64,000 nucleotides of DNA from Mycobacterium simiae. Lineage in GTDB: Bacteria; Actinomycetota; Actinomycetes; Mycobacteriales; Mycobacteriaceae. Both the position numbers and the translations under genes were made by a program. The stretch lies in assembly GCF_010727605.1 (NCBI RefSeq), contig NZ_AP022568.1, positions 2,728,001 through 2,792,000 of the forward strand. Direction: 5' to 3'. This document shows positions 1 to 6,755 of this stretch, in pieces. Position 1 is the stretch's first letter, and each line of letters opens with the position of its first letter. The notes under the pieces are model-generated. The model was not told the DNA's origin. It saw only the letters and a program-made list of their open reading frames with translations, and ran no database searches.

Positions 1-107
1 CTCCCGGTATCTCGTGGCTTATCGCCGCAGCGTGCGCGCGATCCGAGAACCAACCCTAATCGGAACGAGGCGGTGGCTACCCAACAGGGCGGGCCGACGT
101 CGTTTGG

Positions 108-506
108 CTAGGCGTCGAGGTGTTCGGCCCGGCGCAGCTCGTCGACGCGCTCGACGATGTCCTGCTGGGCTTGCGCCGACAAGCCAACCGCACGCAGCGC
201 GATCTGACGCACTCCGTCCTCACGCAGGCTGGCCATCCAGGACAACTCTTTGTCGAGTTTTTCGTAGTACTCGTCGTCGGTGAAGTAGGCCGGCTTGATT
301 CGGAAGAAGTTGGCCAGTGCCGCCATCGTGGCCGACGACGGGTTCGTGCGGTTGCCGGAGCGTAGCTGCGACAGGTAGGGAGCCGACATCGTGATGCCTT
401 CCGCTTTCAGTGCCGCAATCACCTCCGCCGAAGTGTGCGGGCCGCGTCCGGGTGGATACACCGTGTCGAATAAGCGGTTCAGGCGGGCGGCGAATGTCGT
501 GCTCAT
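108..506 (-). CDS. espR: EspR, nucleoid-associated regulator of ESX-1 genes
   Basis: The 132-residue product is nearly identical over its N-terminal two thirds to M. tuberculosis EspR (Rv3849). It has an N-terminal helix-turn-helix region (about residues 1-85, containing YLSQLRSG) and a helical C-terminal dimerisation segment. EspR binds DNA as a dimer of dimers and activates espACD, so it controls ESX-1 secretion. The ATG at 506 follows a GTGGGGG ribosome site and gives the family length. A GTG at 521 would add five residues and is less likely. The C-terminal third (ELSWMASLREDG onward) diverges more from the tuberculosis protein, as expected between species. Confidence 0.95.
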   Translation of the reverse strand: MSTTFAARLNRLFDTVYPPGRGPHTSAEVIAALKAEGITMSAPYLSQLRSGNRTNPSSATMAALANFFRIKPAYFTDDEYYEKLDKELSWMASLREDGVRQIALRAVGLSAQAQQDIVERVDELRRAEHLDA

Positions 507-961
507 CGATATGACCCCCACTGGGCTGTAGAAGTTAACTGTTTACCTATGTGTATTTGCTGATCATGGTAGCGAGTGTTGGTGTCGTCAACCAGGTGCA
601 AACCGGACCGGCTTCGCTGGACGAGGCACGGACGCTCGCTATTTCCCCACAGGAAGAGCCTCCAACTAAATCACGGCAGTGTCCACAATGCGAACGAAAC
701 TCACAGGTTATCCGCAGAAAACAGGGCGCTAGTGCGCGCTAGCGCTCGGACGTGCCACAACCGGTGGGCTAGGCCGTCCGATGGTATCGGGCGACGTTCT
801 CGCAACCAATCGACAACGCATGTCGCCAAAACGAAAGCTTTGCTGCAAACGGGGTGGACTTTGCGGTATAGGGCCGCGGCTGCACCCGATGGCCCGCGGA
901 GGTTTCTCTGGGGGCCGCGGCCCGGCTCGGTTGGAGGGGCGTGGCGTCGTCGCCGTACCAG
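507..961. other. Gene-free region upstream of espR
   Basis: No credible coding sequence lies between espR and the manganese exporter gene; the short open frames lack ribosome sites and recognisable products. The part next to espR is comparatively AT-rich (about 530-570) and probably holds the espR promoter. Three loose matches to the DnaA-box consensus occur at about 642-712 (TTCCCCACA, GTGTCCACA, TTATCCGCA), each with one or two mismatches, so they are weak evidence by themselves. The rest is also the 3' side of the exporter gene and shows no strong hairpin to my eye. Confidence 0.5.
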
Positions 962-1660
962 CTACATGGTTTCCGAGGACCTCCCGCTGACCGAGGCTTC
1001 GGACCGGCGCCGTCGCAGTGTTTGCGCCGACGCCACGGTGACGGCGGCGAGTGTTACTGCCGCGGTGACCGCGATGGCCACCGAGCGTTTCCCGAGCGCG
1101 CTGTCGAACAGGATCCACAAGCCGAACAACGCGAATAGGGCGCCGGACGACGCGCGCAGCAGGTGCTGGGGAAGGCGGCGGTGCAACAACCTCCCCACAC
1201 CGATCGCCAGTGCATCGGCGGCGACCATGCCGAGCGTGCTACCAGCCCAAACACCCAGCCAGTCATGCTCGCTGGCCAACGTCACCGTCGCCAGCGTGGT
1301 CTTGTCGCTTAGTTCGGCGAGCGCGAAGGATGACACCACGGTCAGCAACGCGAAGCGAGGTTCGGGTGTGCTGGCTGCCGATTCGCCGTCGTCGCCGGTG
1401 CCCTCCCGCCAGGCCCACACGGCGAAGATCAGGAACGCAATCGCGGAGGCGAATGCCATCGGGCGCTCCGGCAGTGCGGCACCCAGGAAGTGGCCGACTG
1501 TGACGGAGATGCCATGGGCCACGCCCGCTGCGATAGCGACCCCGGACAGCACCACCCACCACCGGAATCGCAACGCGTAGCTCATGGTGATGAGCTGAGA
1601 CCTGTCACCGAGTTCGGCGAGAAAGACGACTCCAAGGCTCAGCAGCGCCGCGGCGAGCAT
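962..1660 (-). CDS. GDT1/UPF0016-family manganese exporter (Rv3848-like)
   Basis: A 232-residue polytopic membrane protein with the two signature motifs of the UPF0016/GDT1 (TMEM165, MneA) cation-exchanger family: ELGDRS in the first half and ELSDKT in the second. Each sits at the start of a three-helix repeat. Family members export Mn2+ (some carry Ca2+). A hydrophilic loop (REGTGDDGESAAST) separates the halves. The ATG at 1660 is chosen because AAAGG lies seven bases upstream and the product then starts MLAAALLSLG, as in relatives; an ATG at 1702 would add 14 residues but has no ribosome site. A manganese-type riboswitch lies directly upstream, supporting Mn2+ as substrate. Confidence 0.85.
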   Translation of the reverse strand: MLAAALLSLGVVFLAELGDRSQLITMSYALRFRWWVVLSGVAIAAGVAHGISVTVGHFLGAALPERPMAFASAIAFLIFAVWAWREGTGDDGESAASTPEPRFALLTVVSSFALAELSDKTTLATVTLASEHDWLGVWAGSTLGMVAADALAIGVGRLLHRRLPQHLLRASSGALFALFGLWILFDSALGKRSVAIAVTAAVTLAAVTVASAQTLRRRRSEASVSGRSSETM

Positions 1661-1665
1661 GCAAT

Positions 1666-1720
1666 GACCTTTCGACACGTCGTCGACAACCAGCGTGGTC
1701 ATCGGACACGGTCGAAGGTC
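1666..1720 (-). promoter_or_regulatory. Riboswitch expression platform sequestering the ribosome site
   Basis: The 3' strand of aptamer helix P1 (GACCTTCGAC, minus-strand sense, 1711-1720) is complementary, apart from one bulged A, to GTCGAAAGGTC at 1666-1676. That second segment contains the AAAGG ribosome site of the exporter gene. The same P1 strand cannot pair with both the aptamer 5' strand and the ribosome site. Mn2+-stabilised P1 would therefore free the ribosome site and switch translation on. This mechanism is inferred from complementarity alone. Confidence 0.65.
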
Positions 1721-1838
1721 TCGCCCGCCGATCGGAGATCGGCTCGCCGGCCGGGCTTTCGCCAGTATGTCGACACGACGATTCGGGGCTACTCCCCTTC
1801 GCTAACGACCCCAGGTTAGCGGTGGGATCGGGACCTTG
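1715..1838 (-). promoter_or_regulatory. yybP-ykoY-type Mn2+ riboswitch aptamer
   Basis: Read on the minus strand, the leader contains the hallmark blocks of the yybP-ykoY class in order: GGGGAGTAG (1789-1797), CATACTGG (1762-1769) and GCGAGACC (1718-1725). A closing P1 helix forms between AAGGTC near 1832-1837 and GACCTT at 1715-1720. This class binds Mn2+ and commonly precedes Mn exporters, including UPF0016 genes. The downstream gene is such an exporter, which makes the assignment strong. Helix boundaries are by eye. Confidence 0.85.
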
Positions 1839-1909
1839 CCATGCTGCGCCCAGTGTTCGGCGACCCGTATTTTCGGATCCGACGGTCGAACGAAGATGTT
1901 CGAATCACC

Positions 1910-2443
1910 CTATGCCGCAAGCAGCATGGCCAGAATTGCGGTGTCGGGATGGCTGATGGGATCGACCCCGACGCGGCTCACCATCGAGGTGATAGTGCCA
2001 TCGGCTTCCGCCTCGACCCACGCCGCGCGATGCTCTAAGCCGAGATAAGGCAGGCCCGGCAACAGGACACAGCCCGAGGCCGCGCCATTACACTCCGGCA
2101 ACGACGGTGTGGTCTCCGACGGCGGGTGCAGCATCAGCAGGGCTGGCGGCTGATGATCGGCGAAATAGCCTGGCTGGATTGCGGATTCACCGAACACGGT
2201 GCCCTCGGCCAGTACCAGGCCGACGGTGTCGGGCTCGGGCTCGTCGGGTAATTCCTCGCGGGCGCCGAATACTGTTGTGGTGGAAAGCAATCCGGGTAAG
2301 GATGCCACCCGGACGGCGACCATCAGCAGCTGTGCCCATTCCTTGGTCGAGTCAGGCCAGCGGCCGGAGATCACGAACCCTTTTAGTGCACCACGAGCAT
2401 GGAAAGGGGAAACCCCAATGGGCCGGTCAGAACCAGTCTCCAT
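1910..2443 (-). CDS. Conserved mycobacterial protein, Rv3847-like, unknown function
   Basis: A 177-residue protein, the length I recall for Rv3847, at the same position between sodA and the exporter gene. It has no signal peptide or membrane segment and no motif I recognise; it is moderately acidic, with a proline- and glutamate-rich stretch (DEPEPD). The ATG at 2443 is supported by GGAGG seven bases upstream. It lies downstream of sodA on the same strand, but a hairpin between them suggests separate transcription. No function is assigned. Confidence 0.8.
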   Translation of the reverse strand: METGSDRPIGVSPFHARGALKGFVISGRWPDSTKEWAQLLMVAVRVASLPGLLSTTTVFGAREELPDEPEPDTVGLVLAEGTVFGESAIQPGYFADHQPPALLMLHPPSETTPSLPECNGAASGCVLLPGLPYLGLEHRAAWVEAEADGTITSMVSRVGVDPISHPDTAILAMLLAA

Positions 2444-2585
2444 TTTCGACCTCCGCGCGACGCCTCCGTCCGATTAACCACACTGGTAACTCGAGTAATT
2501 AAGCATGCCTGTGGGTTCGGTAGCGTGCAACCCGACACGGCTCTTCGCGAACATGTTCTCGGAGTGCCCAATCCGGGGCCGAACA

Positions 2586-2629
2586 AACGGCAGGGGCGCC
2601 GCGCCTAGGCGCACGACGCCCCCGCCGTT
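2586..2629 (-). terminator. Hairpin terminator downstream of sodA
   Basis: AACGGCAGGGGCG (2586-2598) pairs with CGCCCCCGCCGTT (2617-2629) with one mismatch in 13 positions; the loop itself contains the palindrome GCGCCTAGGCGC. It begins 11 bases past the sodA stop codon. There is no long T-tract, which is usual for mycobacterial terminators. Confidence 0.6.
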
Positions 2630-2639
2630 CGAGGTGAAC

Positions 2640-3263
2640 TCAGCCGAAAATCAGGCCCTTGGTCTTGGACGTGGCGGCCTGGTACCGCGACTGCACGTCC
2701 GCCCAGTTGACGACGTTCCAGAACGCCTTGACGTAGTCCGCCTTGACGTTCTTGTACTGCAGGTAGAAGGCGTGCTCCCACATGTCGACCTGCAGCAGCG
2801 GGATGATGCCCAGCGGGACGTTGGCCTGCTGGTCGTAAAGCTGGAAGGTCAGCAGTCGGTCGCCCAGGGTGTCGTAGCCGAGTACCGCCCAGCCCGAGCC
2901 CTGCAAGCCGTTGGCGGCGGCGCTGAACTGTGCGCGGAACTTGTCGAACGAACCGAAGGCGTCGTCGATGGCGGCGGCGAGATCTCCGGTCGGCTTGTCT
3001 CCGCCGTTCGGGGACAGGTTTTTCCACCAGATGGAGTGGTTGACGTGGCCACCGAGGTGGAATGCCAGATTCTTCTCGTTCAAGAAGATCGCGGCATGGT
3101 CGTCGTTGGCCCGCGCCTCTTCAAGCTTGGCAATGGCGTCGTTCAAACCCTTGACGTACGTCGCATGGTGCTTGGTGTGGTGGATCTCGTTGATCTGCCC
3201 GGAGATGTGCGGTTCCAGCGCTGCGTAGTCCCAGTCCAGATCGGGCAGGGTGTATTCAGCCAC
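2640..3263 (-). CDS. sodA: Superoxide dismutase SodA, predicted Mn-dependent
   Basis: A 207-residue Fe/Mn superoxide dismutase that dismutates superoxide; mycobacteria export it without a signal peptide (SecA2-dependent in M. tuberculosis). Metal ligands His28, His76, Asp160 and His164 are present, the last two in DMWEHAFY. Counting Val1 as residue 1, the residue before the QANVPLG stretch is Gln at position 146 (145 if Ala is 1). M. tuberculosis has His at this aligned site, numbered His145 in the literature. The Gln is the form found in Mn-using mycobacterial enzymes. The GTG start at 3263 follows GGAAAG and matches the known mycobacterial N-terminus [10 protein letters not shown]. Confidence 0.97.
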   Translation of the reverse strand: MAEYTLPDLDWDYAALEPHISGQINEIHHTKHHATYVKGLNDAIAKLEEARANDDHAAIFLNEKNLAFHLGGHVNHSIWWKNLSPNGGDKPTGDLAAAIDDAFGSFDKFRAQFSAAANGLQGSGWAVLGYDTLGDRLLTFQLYDQQANVPLGIIPLLQVDMWEHAFYLQYKNVKADYVKAFWNVVNWADVQSRYQAATSKTKGLIFG

Positions 3264-3428
3264 GGCTTTCCTTTCCTCGATGATCGTCTTCACGCACCTT
3301 CGCGCGGAGTCCGCCGCGCGGCAGGCTCAGCGTAATCAACCCTGCTCCATGACCGCGCGCCCCGCAAGGACGACCCCTACGGGCCGGAAAACCGGATACC
3401 CGCTCGGTGGGGTTTCAAGACCGAATGA

Positions 3429-3584
3429 TCAAGACAAGACGATGAGGGCGAGGACCGCGAGCAGCACCAGCGCGATCAATCCGGCGCGTAGGGCGGCGAC
3501 GCTATAACTGTGATTCCAGGCAGGCGATCCGGAATACGAGTTCGACGGGGCCGGAGCACCGGGACCGAACGAATGCGTCGCCAT
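3429..3584 (-). CDS. Small single-pass membrane protein, 51 residues
   Basis: Translating the minus strand from the ATG at 3584 gives a 51-residue product. The first 30 residues are Gly/Pro/Ser/Tyr-rich (MATHSFGPGAP...), followed by a single hydrophobic helix at residues 34-50 and an immediate stop, so the protein ends inside or just past the membrane. A GAAAGG ribosome site lies seven bases before the start. I recognise no family. The gene sits upstream of sodA on the same strand, 165 bases away. The good ribosome site, typical membrane segment and unoccupied surroundings support a real gene that annotation length cut-offs would miss. Confidence 0.65.
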   Translation of the reverse strand: MATHSFGPGAPAPSNSYSGSPAWNHSYSVAALRAGLIALVLLAVLALIVLS

Positions 3585-3854
3585 TAATCGCCTTTCGCAA
3601 ATCAGTCACCCACAGCAGTGAGGTGAGTCACAACACGTTTCGTGATGGCGATCATAACCGCTTGTGATGGGGTTTGAAAATGGACCGCAAACAAATCCGC
3701 TGAGCTGCGAATTTACGGCGATGCCGCACCGCGGCCGATCGGGCCATCCCCGCCGAGGGCACGGTCATGGTGGCTGGCGCTCGGAAAACAGGTGGCGCAC
3801 TGCGTTGCTCCGCGAGTAGTGGCCTGTCGATGACGCACAAAAAACGCGCCAGTG

Positions 3855-3952
3855 TTATCCACAAATACGGGCATGGTTAACCGCAAGTTGCTGATTGATT
3901 GCCTGACTACCCCTGGCTGATATGTGGATAAACCTGTGGAAACTGTGGATAG
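3855..3952. promoter_or_regulatory. Cluster of DnaA-box-like sequences
   Basis: There is a perfect TTATCCACA at 3855-3863 and, on the opposite strand, a perfect TGTGGATAA at 3923-3931. Two near matches follow: TGTGGAAAC at 3935-3943 and TGTGGATAG at 3944-3952. The last three are spaced 12 and 9 bases apart in the same orientation. The motifs fit the bacterial DnaA-box consensus. The region has no dnaA or dnaN gene nearby, so it is not an evident oriC; a DnaA-titration or DnaA-regulated promoter role is possible. Confidence 0.5.
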
Positions 3953-4020
3953 TGACAAAGTAGCTGTGACGTGCGTAACACCTGCGCCGGGCGGCAGTCA
4001 CCGTGGGCGCGGGCGTGCGT

Positions 4021-4166
4021 GCCCGCCCGCCGCATCGTCGCAGCGCGGGGTGGATGGCGCCGCTCCTCAGCGGCGTGCGGGCCCGCCCGCCGCATCGTCG
4101 CAGCGCGGGGGGGATGGCGCCGCTCCTCAGCGGCGTGCGTGCCCGCCCGCCGCATCGTCGCAGCGC
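4021..4166. repeat. 60-bp tandem direct repeat, 2.4 copies
   Basis: Units start at 4021, 4081 and 4141 with an exact 60-base period. The first two copies differ only at unit positions 31 (t/g) and 60 (g/t); the third stops after 26 bases. Each full unit contains a perfect 7-bp hairpin, CGCCGCT-cctc-AGCGGCG (4058-4075 in the first). The arrangement is VNTR-like. Confidence 0.9.
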
Positions 4167-4178
4167 TAGGCTGGCCCG

Positions 4179-5216
4179 GTGATCCAGGTGTGCTCCAAGT
4201 GCGGCACTCGGTGGAACGTGCGCGAGCGCCGGCGCGAGTGGTGCCCCCGCTGCCGCGGCGCGCTGATGGCGCCCCTGGCGGACGGGTCAGTCGCCGATCC
4301 CCGATGGAGTACGCCCGGCGGACCGCCACAACCCCCGCGCCCGCCGGCACCGCCACGGCTGCCGCCCGGGTTCCGGTGGATCGCGGTACGCCCCGGCGCC
4401 GCGCCGCCCGCGCGGCGAGGACGACAGCCACTCGGGCCGACGCCCCGCTACACGGTCATCCCGCGCTGGGGGTTGGCCGACCGTGTCGAGCAGGCTGCCG
4501 CCCCGGGCGCTACCCCAGCGCGGGAAGGTCCGTCGGCGGCGACCCTGCGCCTGTGGCTGTTCATCAGCGTGCTGGTGCTAGGCGGAGCGGCATTGGTGTA
4601 CGTGCTGCGCTACATCCTGCTCGTGATCAATCGCAAGACCCTGCTGAATTCCATCGTGGCAACCGTCGCCGACTACCTGGGCTATCTAGCCAGCGTCGCG
4701 GCGGCCGGGGTGTGGATCGCGTCCGCGGTGTTGTTGATTCAGTGGCTGATCGCCCGACGCGCGGCAGTGTTCTCGCATTACGGCATGCCCGACCCGCGCC
4801 CCACCCGCGCGTTGTGGGCGGGCTGCATTGTGCCGGTCGCCAACCTGTTGTGGGCTCCGGTCTACGTCATCGAGCTGGCTGCCCTCGAAGAGCATTACAA
4901 CCGGCTGCGGCGCCCGATCCTCGAGTGGTGGATCGCCTGGATTGTCAGCTACGCAGTGTCGATCTGGGCCATCGTCACCGGCTTCGCCTCCGACCCGCAA
5001 GGCATCGCCAACAACACCGTCCTGATGGTGTTCGGCTACCTCTTCGCCGCAGCCACGTTGGCCGCGGCCGCCCGAATATTCGAAGGGTTCGAACGCAAGC
5101 CCGTGGCGCGTCCCGCACACCGCTGGGTGGTGGTCGCGCCCGATCGGCCCAATGGCGCCGGCGGGGCACCGTCGAGTGTTCCGGTTGAGATGAAGGGGCA
5201 GGAACCGGCAGCATAG
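4179..5216 (+). CDS. DUF4328-type membrane protein with zinc ribbon (Rv3843c-like)
   Basis: A 345-residue membrane protein. The N-terminus carries two Cys pairs, CSKC (from residue 5) and CPRC (from about residue 22), that should form a zinc ribbon. A proline-rich cytoplasmic linker runs to about residue 120, followed by about five transmembrane helices with the conserved WWIAWIV stretch typical of DUF4328 proteins. Function is unknown. The GTG start is adopted because the zinc-ribbon Cys pairs begin immediately after it. The stop lies four bases before glpQ1, so the two genes are probably co-transcribed. Confidence 0.8.
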   Translation: MIQVCSKCGTRWNVRERRREWCPRCRGALMAPLADGSVADPRWSTPGGPPQPPRPPAPPRLPPGFRWIAVRPGAAPPARRGRQPLGPTPRYTVIPRWGLADRVEQAAAPGATPAREGPSAATLRLWLFISVLVLGGAALVYVLRYILLVINRKTLLNSIVATVADYLGYLASVAAAGVWIASAVLLIQWLIARRAAVFSHYGMPDPRPTRALWAGCIVPVANLLWAPVYVIELAALEEHYNRLRRPILEWWIAWIVSYAVSIWAIVTGFASDPQGIANNTVLMVFGYLFAAATLAAAARIFEGFERKPVARPAHRWVVVAPDRPNGAGGAPSSVPVEMKGQEPAA

Positions 5217-5220
5217 GGGT

Positions 5221-6042
5221 ATGACGTGGGCCGACGAGGTGCTCGCCGCGCATCCTTTTGTCGTCGCTCACCGAGGCGCATCGGCCGCCCGCCCCGAACA
5301 CACGTTGGCCGCCTACGATCTCGCTCTCAAAGAAGGCGCCGACGGCGTCGAATGCGATGTGCGGTTGACCCGGGACGGCCACTTGGTGTGCGTGCACGAC
5401 CGACGGCTTGACCGCACGTCGACCGGCGCCGGCTTAGTCAGCACCATGACGCTCGCCCAGCTGCGTGAACTGGAATACGGCGCGTGGCACGACAGTTGGC
5501 GACCCGACGGTGCCCACGGCGACACCAGCCTGTTGACGCTCGACGCCCTAGTCTCGCTGGTTCTCGACTGGAGTCGACCGGTGAAGTTATTCATCGAGAC
5601 CAAGCATCCGGTCCGGTACGGGTCGCTGGTGGAAAGCAAGGTGCTGGCGCTGTTACACCGGTTCGGTATTTCCTCGCCCGCCTCCGCGGCCCGGTCGCGA
5701 GCGGTGGTGATGTCATTCTCCGCGGCCGCGGTATGGCGAATCCGCCGGGCAGCGCCGCTGCTGCCTACGGTGCTGCTCGGCCGCAATGCCCGCTACCTCA
5801 CGAGCAGCGCGGCCACCGCCGTGGGTGCGACCGCCGTCGGACCTTCGGTGACGGCGCTGAAGGACTACCCGCAGCTGGCCGACCGCGCCGCCGCACAGGG
5901 CCGCGCCGTGTACTGCTGGACGGTCGACAGCTATGACGACGTCGATTTCTGCCGCGATGTCGGGGTGGCGTGGATTGCCACCAACCATCCCGGTCGCACC
6001 AAGACCTGGCTGGACAACGCCCGGACCCCCGGGCGCGGTTAG
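5221..6042 (+). CDS. glpQ1: Glycerophosphodiester phosphodiesterase GlpQ1
   Basis: A 273-residue GDPD-family enzyme that hydrolyses glycerophosphodiesters (deacylated phospholipids) to glycerol-3-phosphate and an alcohol. The catalytic core is visible at the N-terminus: AHRGASAARPEHT with the first catalytic His, the metal-binding GVECDVR (Glu and Asp), and VCVHD with the second His. FIETK and the late CWTVD motifs are also conserved. No signal peptide is seen, so it is probably cytosolic, as for Rv3842c. The ATG follows AGGGGT. The 3' end overlaps that of bfrB by four bases on the opposite strand. Confidence 0.92.
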   Translation: MTWADEVLAAHPFVVAHRGASAARPEHTLAAYDLALKEGADGVECDVRLTRDGHLVCVHDRRLDRTSTGAGLVSTMTLAQLRELEYGAWHDSWRPDGAHGDTSLLTLDALVSLVLDWSRPVKLFIETKHPVRYGSLVESKVLALLHRFGISSPASAARSRAVVMSFSAAAVWRIRRAAPLLPTVLLGRNARYLTSSAATAVGATAVGPSVTALKDYPQLADRAAAQGRAVYCWTVDSYDDVDFCRDVGVAWIATNHPGRTKTWLDNARTPGRG

Positions 6043-6593
6043 TTCGACGTCAGGTACCCGCCGGCGGCCGGAGGAGCGCCCGCACTGACGGCGGGGGCCG
6101 ATACCTCGCGCGCAACGAAGTTCTCCAGCTCGAACTCGTTGGCGGCGGCCCGCTCGGCGACCCGAACCAGGGTCCTCATCAGCCCGACCTCTTCGATCTG
6201 CTCCTTGAGGAACCACTGCGTGAACTGCTCACCGAGGAAGTCGCCCTCGTCGCGGGCCACGGCCGCCAGCCGGCTGATCTGCTCGGTGACGGCGCGTTCC
6301 TGATCGTGCGCCAGCACCAACGCGTCGCGCGGGTTGTCGAACTGATTGCGCACCGCACCGACGTTGGGAATCTCGACAGCCACGTCGCGGTCGAGCAGAT
6401 GCTGCACCAGCATCATCGCGTGGTTACGCTCCTCGACCGCCTGGCTGTAGAAGTGCTTCGCCAGTTGCGGTAACTCGGCGCTGGAAAAGTACACGGCAAT
6501 AGCAATATATTGCTGGGAGGCGGTGAATTCGTTGAGAATTTGTTCCTGTACCAATGCCAGGAATTTTGTCTGTGGGCCCTCAGGTTCTATCAC
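6039..6593 (-). CDS. bfrB: Ferritin BfrB
   Basis: A 184-residue ferritin that stores iron as a 24-subunit shell. It has the four-helix ferritin fold with ferroxidase-centre residues: Glu in LNEFTASQQY, EERNHAMM (Glu and His), and EQIEE in the fourth helix. A flexible Ala/Pro/Gly-rich tail follows, as in M. tuberculosis BfrB (Rv3841). The start is a GTG with a weak ribosome site, chosen because the product then aligns with the known N-terminus (M-x-E-x-EGP). Two IdeR-type iron boxes lie upstream, agreeing with known iron-dependent activation of bfrB by IdeR. Confidence 0.94.
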   Translation of the reverse strand: MIEPEGPQTKFLALVQEQILNEFTASQQYIAIAVYFSSAELPQLAKHFYSQAVEERNHAMMLVQHLLDRDVAVEIPNVGAVRNQFDNPRDALVLAHDQERAVTEQISRLAAVARDEGDFLGEQFTQWFLKEQIEEVGLMRTLVRVAERAAANEFELENFVAREVSAPAVSAGAPPAAGGYLTSN

Positions 6594-6644
6594 GGCTGCA
6601 GGTTAACGGCAGTAAAGCGGTGGTGCAACGAAGGCAGAGCTTAG

Positions 6645-6663
6645 TCAGGGAAGCCTTTCCTGA
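6645..6663. promoter_or_regulatory. IdeR-type iron box, proximal, upstream of bfrB
   Basis: The minus strand reads TCAGGAAAGGCTTCCCTGA, a near-perfect 19-bp palindrome that fits the iron-box pattern TTAGGTTAGGCTAACCTAA in both half sites. It is 52 bases upstream of the bfrB start. IdeR with Fe2+ activates bfrB in M. tuberculosis. Confidence 0.65.
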
Positions 6664-6693
6664 TGCGGGATAAAACGCAGTTTGTCGATTTGC

Positions 6694-6712
6694 TGAGACG
6701 AGGTTTACCTAA
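6694..6712. promoter_or_regulatory. Second iron-box-like site upstream of bfrB
   Basis: TGAGACGAGGTTTACCTAA on the plus strand matches the 19-bp iron-box consensus at about 13 positions. The match is best in the right half (CCTAA). It begins 49 bases from the first box. bfrB in M. tuberculosis also has more than one IdeR site. Confidence 0.45.
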
Positions 6713-6755
6713 CTAGTTGCACCAGATTATTGTTCGGGTGCCTGCCCGGTGCGGC

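Larger units (their letters stand above)
3585..4178. other. 594-bp gene-free region with DnaA boxes and tandem repeats
   Basis: No convincing coding sequence. The left part (3640-3960) is less GC-rich than its surroundings and contains a group of DnaA-box-like sequences at 3855-3952. The right part (4021-4166) consists of 60-bp tandem repeats ending 12 bases before the DUF4328 gene. Long open frames cross the repeats only because of their GC content and 60-base period. In H37Rv the corresponding interval holds small hypothetical and transposase genes that are not visible here. Confidence 0.6.

Noticed and set aside
551..742. 63-codon open frame upstream of espR
   Set aside because: No ribosome site, no recognisable product, and it overlaps the probable espR promoter.
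3855..3952. DnaA boxes considered as the chromosomal origin
   Set aside because: No dnaA, dnaN or rpmH nearby and only four boxes; the gene context is that of the espR-glpQ1 region.
4021..4166. Tandem repeats considered as a CRISPR array
   Set aside because: Repeats are contiguous 60-bp units without unique spacers, and no cas genes are present.
3971..5188. 405-codon plus-strand frame across the 60-bp repeats and the DUF4328 gene
   Set aside because: The 60-base period keeps frames open. The overlapping frame with zinc ribbon and membrane helices is the real gene.
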